A DNA stretch of 39,057 nucleotides from a bacterium. Its GTDB lineage: Bacteria > Patescibacteriota > Patescibacteriia > JAHIZJ01. Shown one piece after another: positions 8,887 to 18,358 of the stretch (its first letter is position 1; every line of letters begins with the position of its first letter). The position numbers and the translations under genes are program-made. The notes beneath the pieces are model-generated. The model searched no databases. It saw only the letters and a list, made by a program, of their open reading frames with translations, and was not told where the DNA came from. The stretch spans positions 1-39,057 of the forward strand of contig JAUYLJ010000013.1 of NCBI GenBank assembly GCA_030699685.1, in the 5' to 3' direction.

Positions 8887-9105
8887 CTATGTCCTTCCCC
8901 CGACGGCGCGAACCACCACGCAACCATGAGGACGTCCGAACAGCACGCCATCCTTCCATTTGATAGTCGTCTGATCCTCCGTCACATGAAGGATCTCGCC
9001 TTCCACCCACTCGCCACATTGGAGTAGCATACCCACGCGTCCTCTATACGGAATCGGTTGACCGTCTCGATCCTTGTGCGTAGAGTACTTGACCTTTTTC
9101 GGCAT
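8887..9105 (-). CDS. Hypothetical small protein (72 aa)
   Basis: Strong SD (AAAGGAGGTGATCT) upstream of ATG; terminator immediately downstream. Confidence 0.8.
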   Translation of the reverse strand: MPKKVKYSTHKDRDGQPIPYRGRVGMLLQCGEWVEGEILHVTEDQTTIKWKDGVLFGRPHGCVVVRAVGGRT

Positions 9106-9189
9106 AGATCACCTCCTTTCAGGCCGCTGAGTCAGAAATGGTGACAACCACAAAACATTCTATATCTGTTGGCTGAAAGAATCAAGGGG

Positions 9190-9552
9190 TTATTTCCGGA
9201 TTTTTTTCTGAGACACGGCCGGCAGCTTCATCAAATGCATATAGAGAAGCGCGGCAGATAGGGTCAGCGGCAAAGCAAGCAATAAACCGATAAGCAACCG
9301 GTTGCTGCCGGCGAAGAAATACGCATCGATACCAAGCGCCACTCCGGCTACAGCCAAGAGCCAGGCTCCTAGCTTCATCTCAAACCATGAAACAACCACG
9401 GCTAATACGGAGAAGCTGGCTATAGCGAAAAAAAGCCAGTAGGCCGACTGCAGCTCCTTCCAGCCCTCTCCCATGAAAAAAAGGCCAATATACACGCCCG
9501 CTGAGGTAGCCAAGAGACGGCCGGTGATGAGGTACATGTGTGATTGCAACAT
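9190..9552 (-). CDS. Hypothetical multi-TM membrane protein
   Basis: 120 aa with about four hydrophobic segments. Confidence 0.7.
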   Translation of the reverse strand: MLQSHMYLITGRLLATSAGVYIGLFFMGEGWKELQSAYWLFFAIASFSVLAVVVSWFEMKLGAWLLAVAGVALGIDAYFFAGSNRLLIGLLLALPLTLSAALLYMHLMKLPAVSQKKIRK

Positions 9553-9561
9553 TATTGTAAG

Positions 9562-10827
9562 TTAATTGCTTGAATACGTGACGCGGTAGATTGCCCCCGC
9601 TTTGTCGTCTGAGACATACATCACTCCGTTGTTATCAAAACCTATTCCTACCGGCCTGCCCCAGGCATCGCCATTGTTTTCCAGCCAACCGCTGATGAAA
9701 TTCGTTGCCCCGGGCGAATCCTGAGACGTATCAATTCTGACAACTTTATATCCGGTGGGTACAGTTCGATTCCATGAACCATGAAACGCGATAAAAAGGT
9801 CATTATTCATCGCCGCAGGAAAAGCATGCGTTTCGGGAAGGAAACCCAAACCCAGTGGCGCCGAATGGGCCTGCATCTCATAGCGCGGAAAAGCTGTTTC
9901 AGTTTGACAAAACTCCGCCCTTTCCGGAAATTCCGGGTTTGCCTCTCCCCGGCCGTAACAATACGGCCAGCCATAGTGTTTCCCTTTTGTCAGAATATTA
10001 ACTTCTTCGGGCGGGAGGTTATCACCAATTCGGTCTCGCCCGTTGTCCACTGACCACAATTCATCACCATGAAAAACGATGCCCACGGAATTACGTAAGC
10101 CTTCCGCGAAAATCTCTTCTCCGCCACCATCTAGGTTATACCTTACGACTGCGGCCCGACGCCGGTCTGATTCTTCACAAATATTGCAGCTGGATCCCAC
10201 GGAGACATAGAGCGCGTTATCCGGGCCAACCACAACCGTACGAGTGCTGTGCCCACCATCCGAGGGTAAGTCACGAATTAATGGCAGCTTGGGATCATAG
10301 GCGGTGCCGCCGTTTTTACTGTACATGACTATCTGGCTTTCTTCGGCAACATACAAAACCCCGTCATGCCAGTCGACGCTATGGACGTTGCGCAAACCGT
10401 TATCTATCGTTCGCACTTCGTCGGCCACGCCGTCAGCATCTTGATCAGGTAGCTCAATAAGTTTACCCGAACCCTTGTCCGCAACAATCAGCGTGTTATC
10501 GCTATCAAAATCAAAAAACCGTGGCGCATCCAGTCCGGCGGCGTACACTGATATCGCGAAACCTTCCGGCAGATTGAGCTGACGCGCAATCGCAAAAGCA
10601 CCAATGGCATATTCCGGCGGGATGTTGATGGCACTAGCGGCCAGTTTGTCGAGTTCGTCCCCGTTGTCCGGGCTGGCGTTTGTGTTCGGGTTGAGATTGT
10701 TTTCTTTTATCGCCAGTTCGGAGATATCAAAATTCAACCAAGCGGTGTTTTCGGCGATAAATTTACCAACGTATATTCCCCCTCCCACCAATAGAATAAG
10801 TAGAATGAGAACAAATGTTCGTTTCAT
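9562..10827 (-). CDS. PQQ-dependent sugar dehydrogenase / L-sorbosone dehydrogenase-like beta-propeller, membrane-anchored
   Basis: LPEGFAISVYAAGLDAPRFFDFDSDNTLIVADKGSGKLIELPD...GLRNSVGIVFH...NVLTKGKHYGWPYC-like...FIAFHGSWNRTVPTGYKVVRI...AWGRPVGIGFDNNGVMYVSDDKAGAIYRV. Confidence 0.93.
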   Translation of the reverse strand: MKRTFVLILLILLVGGGIYVGKFIAENTAWLNFDISELAIKENNLNPNTNASPDNGDELDKLAASAINIPPEYAIGAFAIARQLNLPEGFAISVYAAGLDAPRFFDFDSDNTLIVADKGSGKLIELPDQDADGVADEVRTIDNGLRNVHSVDWHDGVLYVAEESQIVMYSKNGGTAYDPKLPLIRDLPSDGGHSTRTVVVGPDNALYVSVGSSCNICEESDRRRAAVVRYNLDGGGEEIFAEGLRNSVGIVFHGDELWSVDNGRDRIGDNLPPEEVNILTKGKHYGWPYCYGRGEANPEFPERAEFCQTETAFPRYEMQAHSAPLGLGFLPETHAFPAAMNNDLFIAFHGSWNRTVPTGYKVVRIDTSQDSPGATNFISGWLENNGDAWGRPVGIGFDNNGVMYVSDDKAGAIYRVTYSSN

Positions 10828-10839
10828 ATTCCCTCCTTG

Positions 10840-12060
10840 TTATTTTGAACGAAAATGTTTTAGCAAAAAGTTAAACGAAAGTTTTTTGCTGACTTCCATG
10901 GCGCCCAAAGCAAATAAGCGGTGAGCGGCCCACAAGCCGACCGCCACGTAGACCAGCATTGCCGCAATCCCCAAGGCGGACTCCCAGCCGGCAATCGCTC
11001 CGATTGAGGTCCTGAAGAGAAGCACCAGCGCTGAAGTGAACGGGAAATAACTGGTGATGACCGCAACCGGGCCGTTTGGATCGGCTATCAATGGCGTGGC
11101 TAGATATATCGGGAAAATCGACAGGATAATGAAAAGCGATGAAAAGCTCTGGGCCTCTCGATGATTCGGCATGGCCGAACCCACTCCCACCATGACGCTG
11201 GAGATGAAAAGAAACCCCGTGAAAATATAGAATACCGCCAGAATAATCTGCCAGAAGCCGATTGGGACCTCGGCCCAGTTGATTTGAAATTCGATCAGGT
11301 TTGTGGTGGTGTTGTAGGCCACGATTCCAAAAGCAATAAGAGTGAGCAACTGAGTGATAGCCACTCCGGTCAATCCTAAAATCTTGCCCCAGACAAGCTG
11401 ACGGGCCGGTACGATTGAAAGCATTGTTTCAATCATGCGGTTCTCCTTCTCTTCGGACACGCTGGCCAGCATGAAGCTGGCCGAGAGAATCACCAGAAGA
11501 AAATACAACACTACCGACACAATCGGTATTAAAAAGACCTCAATTCCTTGCTGCACCTCTTCGCCTTCATCATAGATCGTAGTGGAAACCGCGATTTCAG
11601 AGTTAAAAAGTTCGCGTTGCTCCTGACTCTCTATATTTTGCAAGATGCTCTGTTTCAAAAGCGTTCGGGCCAGTTCGCTGAAACGATCGCGGGAAAGCAA
11701 GCCCGTGTCCTGGGCGTAGACGGCAATCCCCTGGTCACTGGCGAGTGTTGGCGGGTAGACAATCGCCGCATCAACTTCTCCGGAAACAACCAACTGTCGG
11801 GCGCGATCAGCGTCATCTATCCGCTCAAGGCTCTCGGTAAACAGGCTATCCCGCAACACCCCGGCGCTGTCGACCAAAACAATTCGCTTCGCCTCTTTGG
11901 CTTCTTCTTCGATTTTCTTTTCTACTGATTGCGCCGTGGCGCTCACAAGGGTCCCGATGACGATATAGAAAATCGGCAGCAGCAGAACAATCGCCCAAAA
12001 CGATTTACTGCGAACAATTTTGAGATATTCGCGCTTGGCGATAAGAAGTATCTTATTCAT
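10840..12060 (-). CDS. ABC-2 type transporter permease (NatB-like)
   Basis: N-terminal KREYLKIVRSKSFWAIVLLLPIF, multiple TMs, SVSEEKENRMIETMLS motif; overlaps the ATPase gene. Confidence 0.93.
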   Translation of the reverse strand: MNKILLIAKREYLKIVRSKSFWAIVLLLPIFYIVIGTLVSATAQSVEKKIEEEAKEAKRIVLVDSAGVLRDSLFTESLERIDDADRARQLVVSGEVDAAIVYPPTLASDQGIAVYAQDTGLLSRDRFSELARTLLKQSILQNIESQEQRELFNSEIAVSTTIYDEGEEVQQGIEVFLIPIVSVVLYFLLVILSASFMLASVSEEKENRMIETMLSIVPARQLVWGKILGLTGVAITQLLTLIAFGIVAYNTTTNLIEFQINWAEVPIGFWQIILAVFYIFTGFLFISSVMVGVGSAMPNHREAQSFSSLFIILSIFPIYLATPLIADPNGPVAVITSYFPFTSALVLLFRTSIGAIAGWESALGIAAMLVYVAVGLWAAHRLFALGAMEVSKKLSFNFLLKHFRSK

Positions 12061-12949
12061 TGGACTCTGAAATCATGACAAAAATCTCCTGGAGAGAAGG
12101 CGCGTCAATTTCAAATTTCTGCATTTTCAGCTTCCTGGAGACGAGATGTTCCAGTATACGTTCGGACGTCACTCCGTCAAGCGGAATGAGTTCGGCCCGA
12201 TGACCGTCCACGGAAGACCGAAAAAGATCTTTGGCTTCGGGCAAGGTTCCCGAAAAGTCAACATGGATCCGGTTTTCGCCAAATTGTCTCCTCACTTCAC
12301 CCACCTCGCCGTACAATCGTCTCCGGCCTTGGTGGATCATGATCAGGCGATCGGCTATTTTCTCGACTTCATCCATCAGGTGAGTGATGAACATGATTGT
12401 GGCTCCGTGAGCCCGCCGCTCTTCGAGCATTTCCATAAACAAGGCCCGATTGACCGGATCCAATCCCTTGGTAGGTTCATCAAGGATAAGAATCTCCGGG
12501 TTGTTAATCAGGGTCAGGCCCAGCTGAATTTTTTGCTGCTGACCGGAGGACAGGCGCTTTACTTTCTCCTTGGCTTTGTCCGCCAATCCCACCCGCTCGA
12601 GAAATCGTTCCGACCATTGTATTGCTTCGTTTTTAGCCACGCCCTTGAGACTACCTACATAGGTCATGGTTTCCAAAACATTGGAGGAAGTATACAAGCC
12701 GCGCTCTTCCGGCAAATATCCTATCCGACTGGCAATAGTTTCGTCGTAACGCCGGCCCTGTATCAATAATTCACCAGCGGACGGCCGCATCAGTCCCAAT
12801 AAACACCGAACGGTGGTCGTTTTTCCTGATCCGTTCGCCCCCAGGAAAGCAAAGACTTCACCGCGCCGCACCTCAAAGCTGAGGTCGTGAACCACTTCTT
12901 GCCGACCAAAGCGCTTTGAAAATTTATCCACTGAAATAACGGTTTCCAT
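12053..12949 (-). CDS. ABC transporter ATP-binding protein (NatA-like)
   Basis: Walker A GANGSGKTTT, signature LSSGQQQKIQLG, Walker B ILILDEPTKGLDP. Confidence 0.97.
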   Translation of the reverse strand: METVISVDKFSKRFGRQEVVHDLSFEVRRGEVFAFLGANGSGKTTTVRCLLGLMRPSAGELLIQGRRYDETIASRIGYLPEERGLYTSSNVLETMTYVGSLKGVAKNEAIQWSERFLERVGLADKAKEKVKRLSSGQQQKIQLGLTLINNPEILILDEPTKGLDPVNRALFMEMLEERRAHGATIMFITHLMDEVEKIADRLIMIHQGRRRLYGEVGEVRRQFGENRIHVDFSGTLPEAKDLFRSSVDGHRAELIPLDGVTSERILEHLVSRKLKMQKFEIDAPSLQEIFVMISESNE

Positions 12950-12969
12950 ACCTCTCCCATACTACTCCA

Positions 12970-14178
12970 TCAGTCCGATACTTTCAAATTCCTTTGCCGT
13001 GTTTGGCGGTTCTCGGCAATCAACCAGTTGATTATCACTAAAATAAACATAGCGAGCGCCGCCACTATGAAGCTCATTTGGATCACGTTTATCAAAAAAG
13101 CCAGTATTCCGTAAAACACGAATTTCGAAAACATCGAGGCCGTGTTTCTGTACATTGATGTTGAAAGAGGGTCCTTCGCCTCGCCTTTTTCCAATAGCGA
13201 GCTGTCAAGCGGGATCAACACCATCACGCTGACAAAGCCGATGATGAATGAGCTGGCGTAAAAGAATATCGTGTGTTCAAAAAACAGCCGTGAAAGCCAG
13301 ATCAACGCCACGCTAATACCGCCGATAATCACGAACGCGGAACGCCTTTTCTTGTCCACCCGGCCAGTAAAATAAGCGAAAATCATTGTCGCGATGGCTA
13401 CCACGATTGGCAGCAGAGCCACCGAGCTCACCGACTCATACACAAGATAGATAAACACCGGCCACATCACCGTTTCGGCCGATCCGTGGACGCCAAATAA
13501 TCCGATTGAGACGTAATCTTTCAGCTCCCTCCACTCACCAAAAAACTCGCGCCATGACAGCTGCCTTTTTTTGGGTCGATCGGAAACGCCCCGAATCCTC
13601 AGCAGCGGTATAACAGAACAAGCTAGAACGATCGCACTGACTATCAGCAGCACCTGCCGATTGAACGCGATGAGCAAAAAAGCACCAAGAGCGGGGGCCA
13701 ACATCGCCGCCAATTTGCTGATGATAAAATTAGAGCTGGCATCGCGGGAAATATTCTCATCGCGGGTACTGCACTTCATGAAATAAAACACATGCGCCAC
13801 CCAGTAGAGCGCGTCATAGATGGCGGCGAATAGCGCTATCCACACGAGCAAAGCCCAATTGTCAGGCTTCAAAGCGTACAATAAGCTGAAAAACACAATC
13901 AGTGCCACGGAAGCCGCCACAATCACCGCCCTGGCGCCGAATTTCCTCGTCAGCCACCGGGCAAGGAAATTCAACGGCACGTCAAAAAAATTGTACAAGA
14001 CATAATAAATAATTACTTCGCCGATCGTGTAGTCAAGCTCAAGGAAAAAGATTGGGATAAACACCGCCACCAGCGACTGAGCAAACACATGCAGCCAAAT
14101 AGAAGTCTCAAGCAAGAAGAAAGCGGATTTTATCCGGCGATGCAAGGAAAGATGGACATGAAAATGGAATAACTGCAT
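12970..14178 (-). CDS. MFS transporter
   Basis: 402 aa, about 12 hydrophobic segments, MFS-like arrangement. Confidence 0.85.
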   Translation of the reverse strand: MQLFHFHVHLSLHRRIKSAFFLLETSIWLHVFAQSLVAVFIPIFFLELDYTIGEVIIYYVLYNFFDVPLNFLARWLTRKFGARAVIVAASVALIVFFSLLYALKPDNWALLVWIALFAAIYDALYWVAHVFYFMKCSTRDENISRDASSNFIISKLAAMLAPALGAFLLIAFNRQVLLIVSAIVLACSVIPLLRIRGVSDRPKKRQLSWREFFGEWRELKDYVSIGLFGVHGSAETVMWPVFIYLVYESVSSVALLPIVVAIATMIFAYFTGRVDKKRRSAFVIIGGISVALIWLSRLFFEHTIFFYASSFIIGFVSVMVLIPLDSSLLEKGEAKDPLSTSMYRNTASMFSKFVFYGILAFLINVIQMSFIVAALAMFILVIINWLIAENRQTRQRNLKVSD

Positions 14179-14198
14179 TATAGATCTTCTCTACCTAA

Positions 14199-14906
14199 TT
14201 ACTTTTTCATATATGATTCTCTCAAGCTCTTCGGAAACTTCTCGATCGCGTAACGTAACATCGTCCTGGGCATATCCTTACTATGTTTTCGCAAGAACCG
14301 TTCTTCGGTTTTTCTGTCCCGATTCCCCACTTCGCGCAACATCCAGCCTACCGCCTTGTGAATCAAGTCATGGCTGTCTTTCAGCAGCACTTCGGCAATT
14401 TTCAGGGCATCGGTGAAATCTCCCTTTTTGATAAAGGCATAGGTGGACAGCATTGCCACTCGCTTCTGCCATAAGTCCTTTGACGTGGCCAGTATATAGA
14501 GGATTTCTCGCGGCTTGTCTTGCAAGTATTCACCAAGAAGATAGGGAGCCGAGCTGTCCACCAAATCCCAGTTGTTCACGTGCTTGAGATTTCGAAGATA
14601 AAGATTAACCGTGTCTTTTTTTTCGGCCAGAGCCCCCTCGCGGAACTGGATGTCCAAAATAAACAGGGCCGTCAGTCGGTGCTCGTGAATTTTGCTTTGA
14701 AGCAGCTTCTCAACATCTTTCAATGGCAGCGCTTTGAACCGTCTGGCCGCTTGGCGCTGGACCGGCACTTTGATGCCGATGAACTGGTCACCTTCACCGT
14801 AGTCCCCAGGCCCGGTTTTGAAAAACCAAGCCGCGATTTTGGCTTGTTTCTGGCTAGACAGGGATTGCAGTTCTTTTTTGATTTTTGACAATTCACTCAC
14901 AGGCAT
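14199..14906 (-). CDS. DNA alkylation repair protein (AlkD-like HEAT repeats)
   Basis: AAWFFKTGPGDYGEGDQFIGIKVPVQRQAARRF...EHRLTALFIL...NNWDLVDSSAPYLLG...DSHDLIHKAVGWMLREVGNRD. Confidence 0.96.
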   Translation of the reverse strand: MPVSELSKIKKELQSLSSQKQAKIAAWFFKTGPGDYGEGDQFIGIKVPVQRQAARRFKALPLKDVEKLLQSKIHEHRLTALFILDIQFREGALAEKKDTVNLYLRNLKHVNNWDLVDSSAPYLLGEYLQDKPREILYILATSKDLWQKRVAMLSTYAFIKKGDFTDALKIAEVLLKDSHDLIHKAVGWMLREVGNRDRKTEERFLRKHSKDMPRTMLRYAIEKFPKSLRESYMKK

Positions 14907-14948
14907 GGAAATAGTATATCATTGTTTCTCACGAAAAAAAACATTGCA

Positions 14949-14977
14949 TTGACAGTTATGTCAAAAAACGGTAGGTT
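14949..14977 (+). promoter_or_regulatory. Predicted sigma70 promoter with palindrome over the -35
   Basis: TTGACA - 17 bp - TAGGTT; TGACAgttaTGTCA palindrome at 14950-14963. Confidence 0.6.
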
Positions 14978-15012
14978 CTCAGCGGAGCCTGAACCAGCAA
15001 GGAGGGAGATAA

Positions 15013-15294
15013 ATGAACACGGCTTCAGCCCCGATCTTTCAGCGAGTAGACAGTGGCATCGAAGTGTTTCTCCCTAGCGAAAGGGAAAGAACCGCCATGA
15101 TCAGCCACGAGGAGATTGACACTCTTGTCGATCAGCTCATGGCCGACGAAAACGGGATCCGTCACCTGATCAGGGATCTCGGTACCGAACTGAGTCCGAC
15201 CACCCTCCGCCCGGTCGTAGAAGTCATTCTGGCACATCACGCCAGGGTGTTCGAGGATCTCAACCCAGCCACTCCGCTTCGTTCCATCGACTAG
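15013..15294 (+). CDS. Hypothetical protein (93 aa)
   Basis: Promoter, SD (AAGGAGGGAG) and downstream hairpin terminator all present. Confidence 0.8.
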   Translation: MNTASAPIFQRVDSGIEVFLPSERERTAMISHEEIDTLVDQLMADENGIRHLIRDLGTELSPTTLRPVVEVILAHHARVFEDLNPATPLRSID

Positions 15295-15318
15295 ACCGCA
15301 TCTCCCGCGGTCTTTTAT
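15293..15318 (+). terminator. Rho-independent terminator
   Basis: AGACCGC-ATCTCCC-GCGGTCT-TTTATT. Confidence 0.75.
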
Positions 15319-15325
15319 TATTTAT

Positions 15326-15355
15326 TAAAACAAACAGGCGAGGAAATCCCGCCTG
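15326..15355 (-). terminator. Rho-independent terminator
   Basis: Minus strand CAGGCG-GGATTTCCT-CGCCTG-TTTGTTTT. Confidence 0.65.
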
Positions 15356-15379
15356 CCTGCTTCAAAGCTATGAAATTGT

Positions 15380-15958
15380 TTAGTTGATGATTGCTTGAGT
15401 GGCGCTCGCGTCAACTTCCTCTTCCGGAGGTCCTCTCACCCCAAAGCCTTTACCGAATCCGCCGTGACCCTTGCAGCCGTAGCCCGCATCAGCCATCTTG
15501 TCGTGGAATTCTTCGAGAGTCAACCCCTGTGCCTCCAGAATCTCAGTAAAGCTCTTTTCTTCAAGCTGGGTTTTCAGCTCGTCAGTGCTTAAGCCCAAGA
15601 CTTCTGCTTTTCGCGAGAGCATTTCTTCATGGCGTTCCTGATGGGCCTGGGTCCGTTCATCAATTTCTTCCTCAGAGAGTCCCATTTCATTCAGCCTTTC
15701 ACGATGCTGTTCTTCCATCTGGGCACGGAAGTCTTCGTCGGTCAGCCCCTGATCTTCAAGGATTTCAGGCAGTGACTGGCTTTCTAACTTGGAACGAAGT
15801 TCTTCAGCTTCCAATCCGAGGATTTCGGCCTTCTGTTCGAGTCCTTTCTCTCCACCAAGGCCAAATAAGCCGTGAGCTGAGGACGCTTGGGTAACCAGGA
15901 AAGTCGCTCCGATGATGCCTGTCACGCCAACCAGCGCGAATAATGCTTTGTCTTTCAT
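15380..15958 (-). CDS. Exported hypothetical protein with internal duplication
   Basis: Signal-like N-terminus; two copies of KAE(I/V)LGL..(E/D)EL...L....EILE.QGLT.E.F...M; Gly-rich tail. Confidence 0.8.
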   Translation of the reverse strand: MKDKALFALVGVTGIIGATFLVTQASSAHGLFGLGGEKGLEQKAEILGLEAEELRSKLESQSLPEILEDQGLTDEDFRAQMEEQHRERLNEMGLSEEEIDERTQAHQERHEEMLSRKAEVLGLSTDELKTQLEEKSFTEILEAQGLTLEEFHDKMADAGYGCKGHGGFGKGFGVRGPPEEEVDASATQAIIN

Positions 15959-16087
15959 ATGGTATCACCCCCTTTCAATATTACTCTGTTCTTTCATGTG
16001 TGTTACAACCCGCTCAAAAGAAATATTTCACCTAAACAAGCGGCAACTTTCTTGCTGGATTGCCTATATCATTGCTACTATTCCCTT

Positions 16088-16690
16088 ATGCTTAATCTTA
16101 ACATTGTATTAGGAGTGCTCGGGTCAGTGTTACTGCTATGCGGCGACCTGCTTTATGTTCGCGGCGTTTTTCAGAAACACCTGCGACCTCACGCGTTCTC
16201 CTGGCTGGTTTGGTCTGTCTTGAATGGAATCGCCTTTGCCGCTCAAATTAGTAAAGGCGCCGGACCTGGAGCCTGGGTGACCGCAGTGAACACGGCATCC
16301 TGTTTACTGATTTTCTTTGGCGCGCTACGCTTTGGTGATCGACGTTGGCTTCGCTTTGACTGGATGGCTTTGAGTGGAGCCGGCCTGGCGCTGTTATTGT
16401 GGTTGTTTACCAAGGAAGCGCTTCTTTCTGTCTTACTAATCGTCGTCGTAGACCTGTTTGGGTCACTGCCAACGTTCCGCAAGGGCTATCATCAGCCGCA
16501 TGGAGAATTGATCAAGTCATACACCTTCGCCGCGCTGGCCAATCTGCTGGCTATCCTGGCGCTTGAAAGCTACTCTCCTACCACCTGGCTCTATCCCGCC
16601 GTTATTGTCCTGCTTGACGGCTCGCTCAGCATCATGCTCGTTGCGAGGAGAAAGAGCCTACAAGCACACTCACCGATTCCGTCAATCTAA
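16088..16690 (+). CDS. Hypothetical multi-TM membrane protein
   Basis: From ATG at 16088: MLNLNIVLGVLGSVLLLCGDLLYVRGVFQKHLRPHAFSWLVWSVLNGIAFAAQ..., about seven TMs. ORF opens at 15959 but the upstream part looks non-coding. Confidence 0.75.
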   Translation: MLNLNIVLGVLGSVLLLCGDLLYVRGVFQKHLRPHAFSWLVWSVLNGIAFAAQISKGAGPGAWVTAVNTASCLLIFFGALRFGDRRWLRFDWMALSGAGLALLLWLFTKEALLSVLLIVVVDLFGSLPTFRKGYHQPHGELIKSYTFAALANLLAILALESYSPTTWLYPAVIVLLDGSLSIMLVARRKSLQAHSPIPSI

Positions 16691-16740
16691 CGCTGATCAA
16701 ATCACTTTGAACTCCTTACAGTGAAGATGACAATCCCTGC

Positions 16741-17484
16741 CTATTTGGCGTAGGATCCTGGTCCAAAATGTTCACCCTTCACCTTAGGGTAGTAGTGAAA
16801 CGGTCCTCCGCGCGGCACCGGACCGTGTCGGATGTATTCAGCCTCGAAGAAATTTTCTTCCCGGTCGCCAATCACGCGGATCACTTCGCCGGCCACGATA
16901 TCGATCGGCGGCACAATTCTCGTCTTTTCAGTTATGCTGATTATTACTGACTCGCCGCCTGGCACGGTTATTTGAAGCCGCTCTCCGTTTGCATTCTGCT
17001 CGACTACGCCGACGATCCAATAGTCATCTGAGTATTTCTGCTGGAAAAACGACTTCAATGGGCTGGCCTCGCGCGCTTTGCCGGGTACGCCCGTCGCGTC
17101 GATAATAATTCCGGAAACCGCCACGGTGGTGATGAAGCCAACCGCGATACCCCAAAACGCGTAATGATAGGCTACGTGAAAACGTCGCATCAGGTAGAGA
17201 CCCCCGGAAATTCCAACGACGGCGACGACCAACGACAGCCAGGGTATCTGCTGTATAAAAGCGCCAAACCCTCGCTGGCCAGCGTCGAGGAAAGTTAAGG
17301 GAGTGTGCACGCGGAAATGGAAAACGACGACACCAATGAAAAATGCCGTTACGGCGGCCGCAGCAGCCAGTCCAACGCCCAACGCCACCGAGCCGGCGAC
17401 AAAGTACGCTCTGGGCCGCATTGAAATTTTCTTAGAATTGATTTCTTGGCTGATCTTGTCAGCCAGTGATGTGTTATTTTCCAT
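16741..17484 (-). CDS. Membrane protein with extracytoplasmic beta domain, paired with ECF sigma factor (candidate regulator)
   Basis: Three TMs plus a C-terminal beta-rich domain (VGVVEQNANGERLQITVPGGESVIISITEKTRIVPPIDIVAGEVIRVIGDRE); 1 nt from the sigma gene stop. Confidence 0.7.
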   Translation of the reverse strand: MENNTSLADKISQEINSKKISMRPRAYFVAGSVALGVGLAAAAAVTAFFIGVVVFHFRVHTPLTFLDAGQRGFGAFIQQIPWLSLVVAVVGISGGLYLMRRFHVAYHYAFWGIAVGFITTVAVSGIIIDATGVPGKAREASPLKSFFQQKYSDDYWIVGVVEQNANGERLQITVPGGESVIISITEKTRIVPPIDIVAGEVIRVIGDREENFFEAEYIRHGPVPRGGPFHYYPKVKGEHFGPGSYAK

Positions 17485-17485
17485 A

Positions 17486-18034
17486 CTATTGAAAAAGTTT
17501 TTTCAGTAAGGCCCGGCCACGAGCAATCCTGGTGCCGACCGTACCCATAGGTAGCCGCAAGATATCGCAAATTTCGTCGTAGGATCGCTCTTCAATATAA
17601 TAAAGCTCAAATGCTTCTCTATACAAGTGCGGCAATTGATCCATCTTTTCACGCAGTGATTTGCGGACCTCTTCCCGCTCCATTTCTTCTACCGGCCCCT
17701 CTCGTCCGTCAACAATCTGCATAATCTCAGGCGCGTCATCAATTGATATCTCCCTTTTGTGTTTTTTAATGTAATTGATTGCCTCGTTGTGTGTAATCCG
17801 ATACAGCCAGCTGGAGAACTTCTTTTTCGTGTTGAAACTGTGAAGATTAATAAACGCTTTGATCAACGCGTTCTGCACTACGTCTTCCGCCCGATCAGCG
17901 TCACGCACAAAAACCATCGCGTAACGGCGAAGTTTTTGCTCATACCGGAGCACGATTTCCCTGTAAAGTTCCTGGTCCCGGTTTCGGACAACTTCGACTA
18001 TTTCCTCGTCCGTCCGCCGATCGCGTGTTTCCAT
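17486..18034 (-). CDS. RNA polymerase sigma-70 factor, ECF subfamily
   Basis: RDADRAEDVVQNALIKAFINLHSFNTKKKFSSWLYRITHNEAINYIKKHKRE (sigma2) and YREAFELYYIEERSYDEICDILRLPMGTVGTRIARGRALLKKLF (sigma4). Confidence 0.97.
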   Translation of the reverse strand: METRDRRTDEEIVEVVRNRDQELYREIVLRYEQKLRRYAMVFVRDADRAEDVVQNALIKAFINLHSFNTKKKFSSWLYRITHNEAINYIKKHKREISIDDAPEIMQIVDGREGPVEEMEREEVRKSLREKMDQLPHLYREAFELYYIEERSYDEICDILRLPMGTVGTRIARGRALLKKLFQ

Positions 18035-18101
18035 AGCTTCTGAAATTAGTACAACGCAAAACAGCGCTTTCTTTCAAACCATGACACAAACGATACGGCG
18101 C

Positions 18102-18356
18102 TTACTTTTTAACCACTACAATGGTGCATTTTGTCAGTAGCGCGGCGGCCGCTCCCAAGGCGGCCAGCATCGGGGCAATCAGGGCGCTGACGGCACCGAT
18201 GGTCAATGGCAGCTCCATGACCACCCTGCCTTTCTCATTCTTGATGATAACGCGCCGGGCATTGCCCTCGTCGATCAGCTGTTTTACTTTCGCGACGACC
18301 TTTTCGCCTGATACCGTGAACTCTTGCTGAGATGAATGAGAAGTTTTTTTAGCCAT
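18102..18356 (-). CDS. DUF4342-like small protein
   Basis: EFTVSGEKVVAKVKQLIDEGNARRVIIKNEKGRVVMELPLTIGAVSALIAPMLAALGAAAALLTKCTIVV resembles DUF4342. Confidence 0.8.
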   Translation of the reverse strand: MAKKTSHSSQQEFTVSGEKVVAKVKQLIDEGNARRVIIKNEKGRVVMELPLTIGAVSALIAPMLAALGAAAALLTKCTIVVVKK

Positions 18357-18358
18357 GG

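Noticed and set aside
12146-12769. 207-aa plus-strand ORF
   Set aside because: Antisense to the ABC ATPase, which has clear Walker motifs; shadow ORF.
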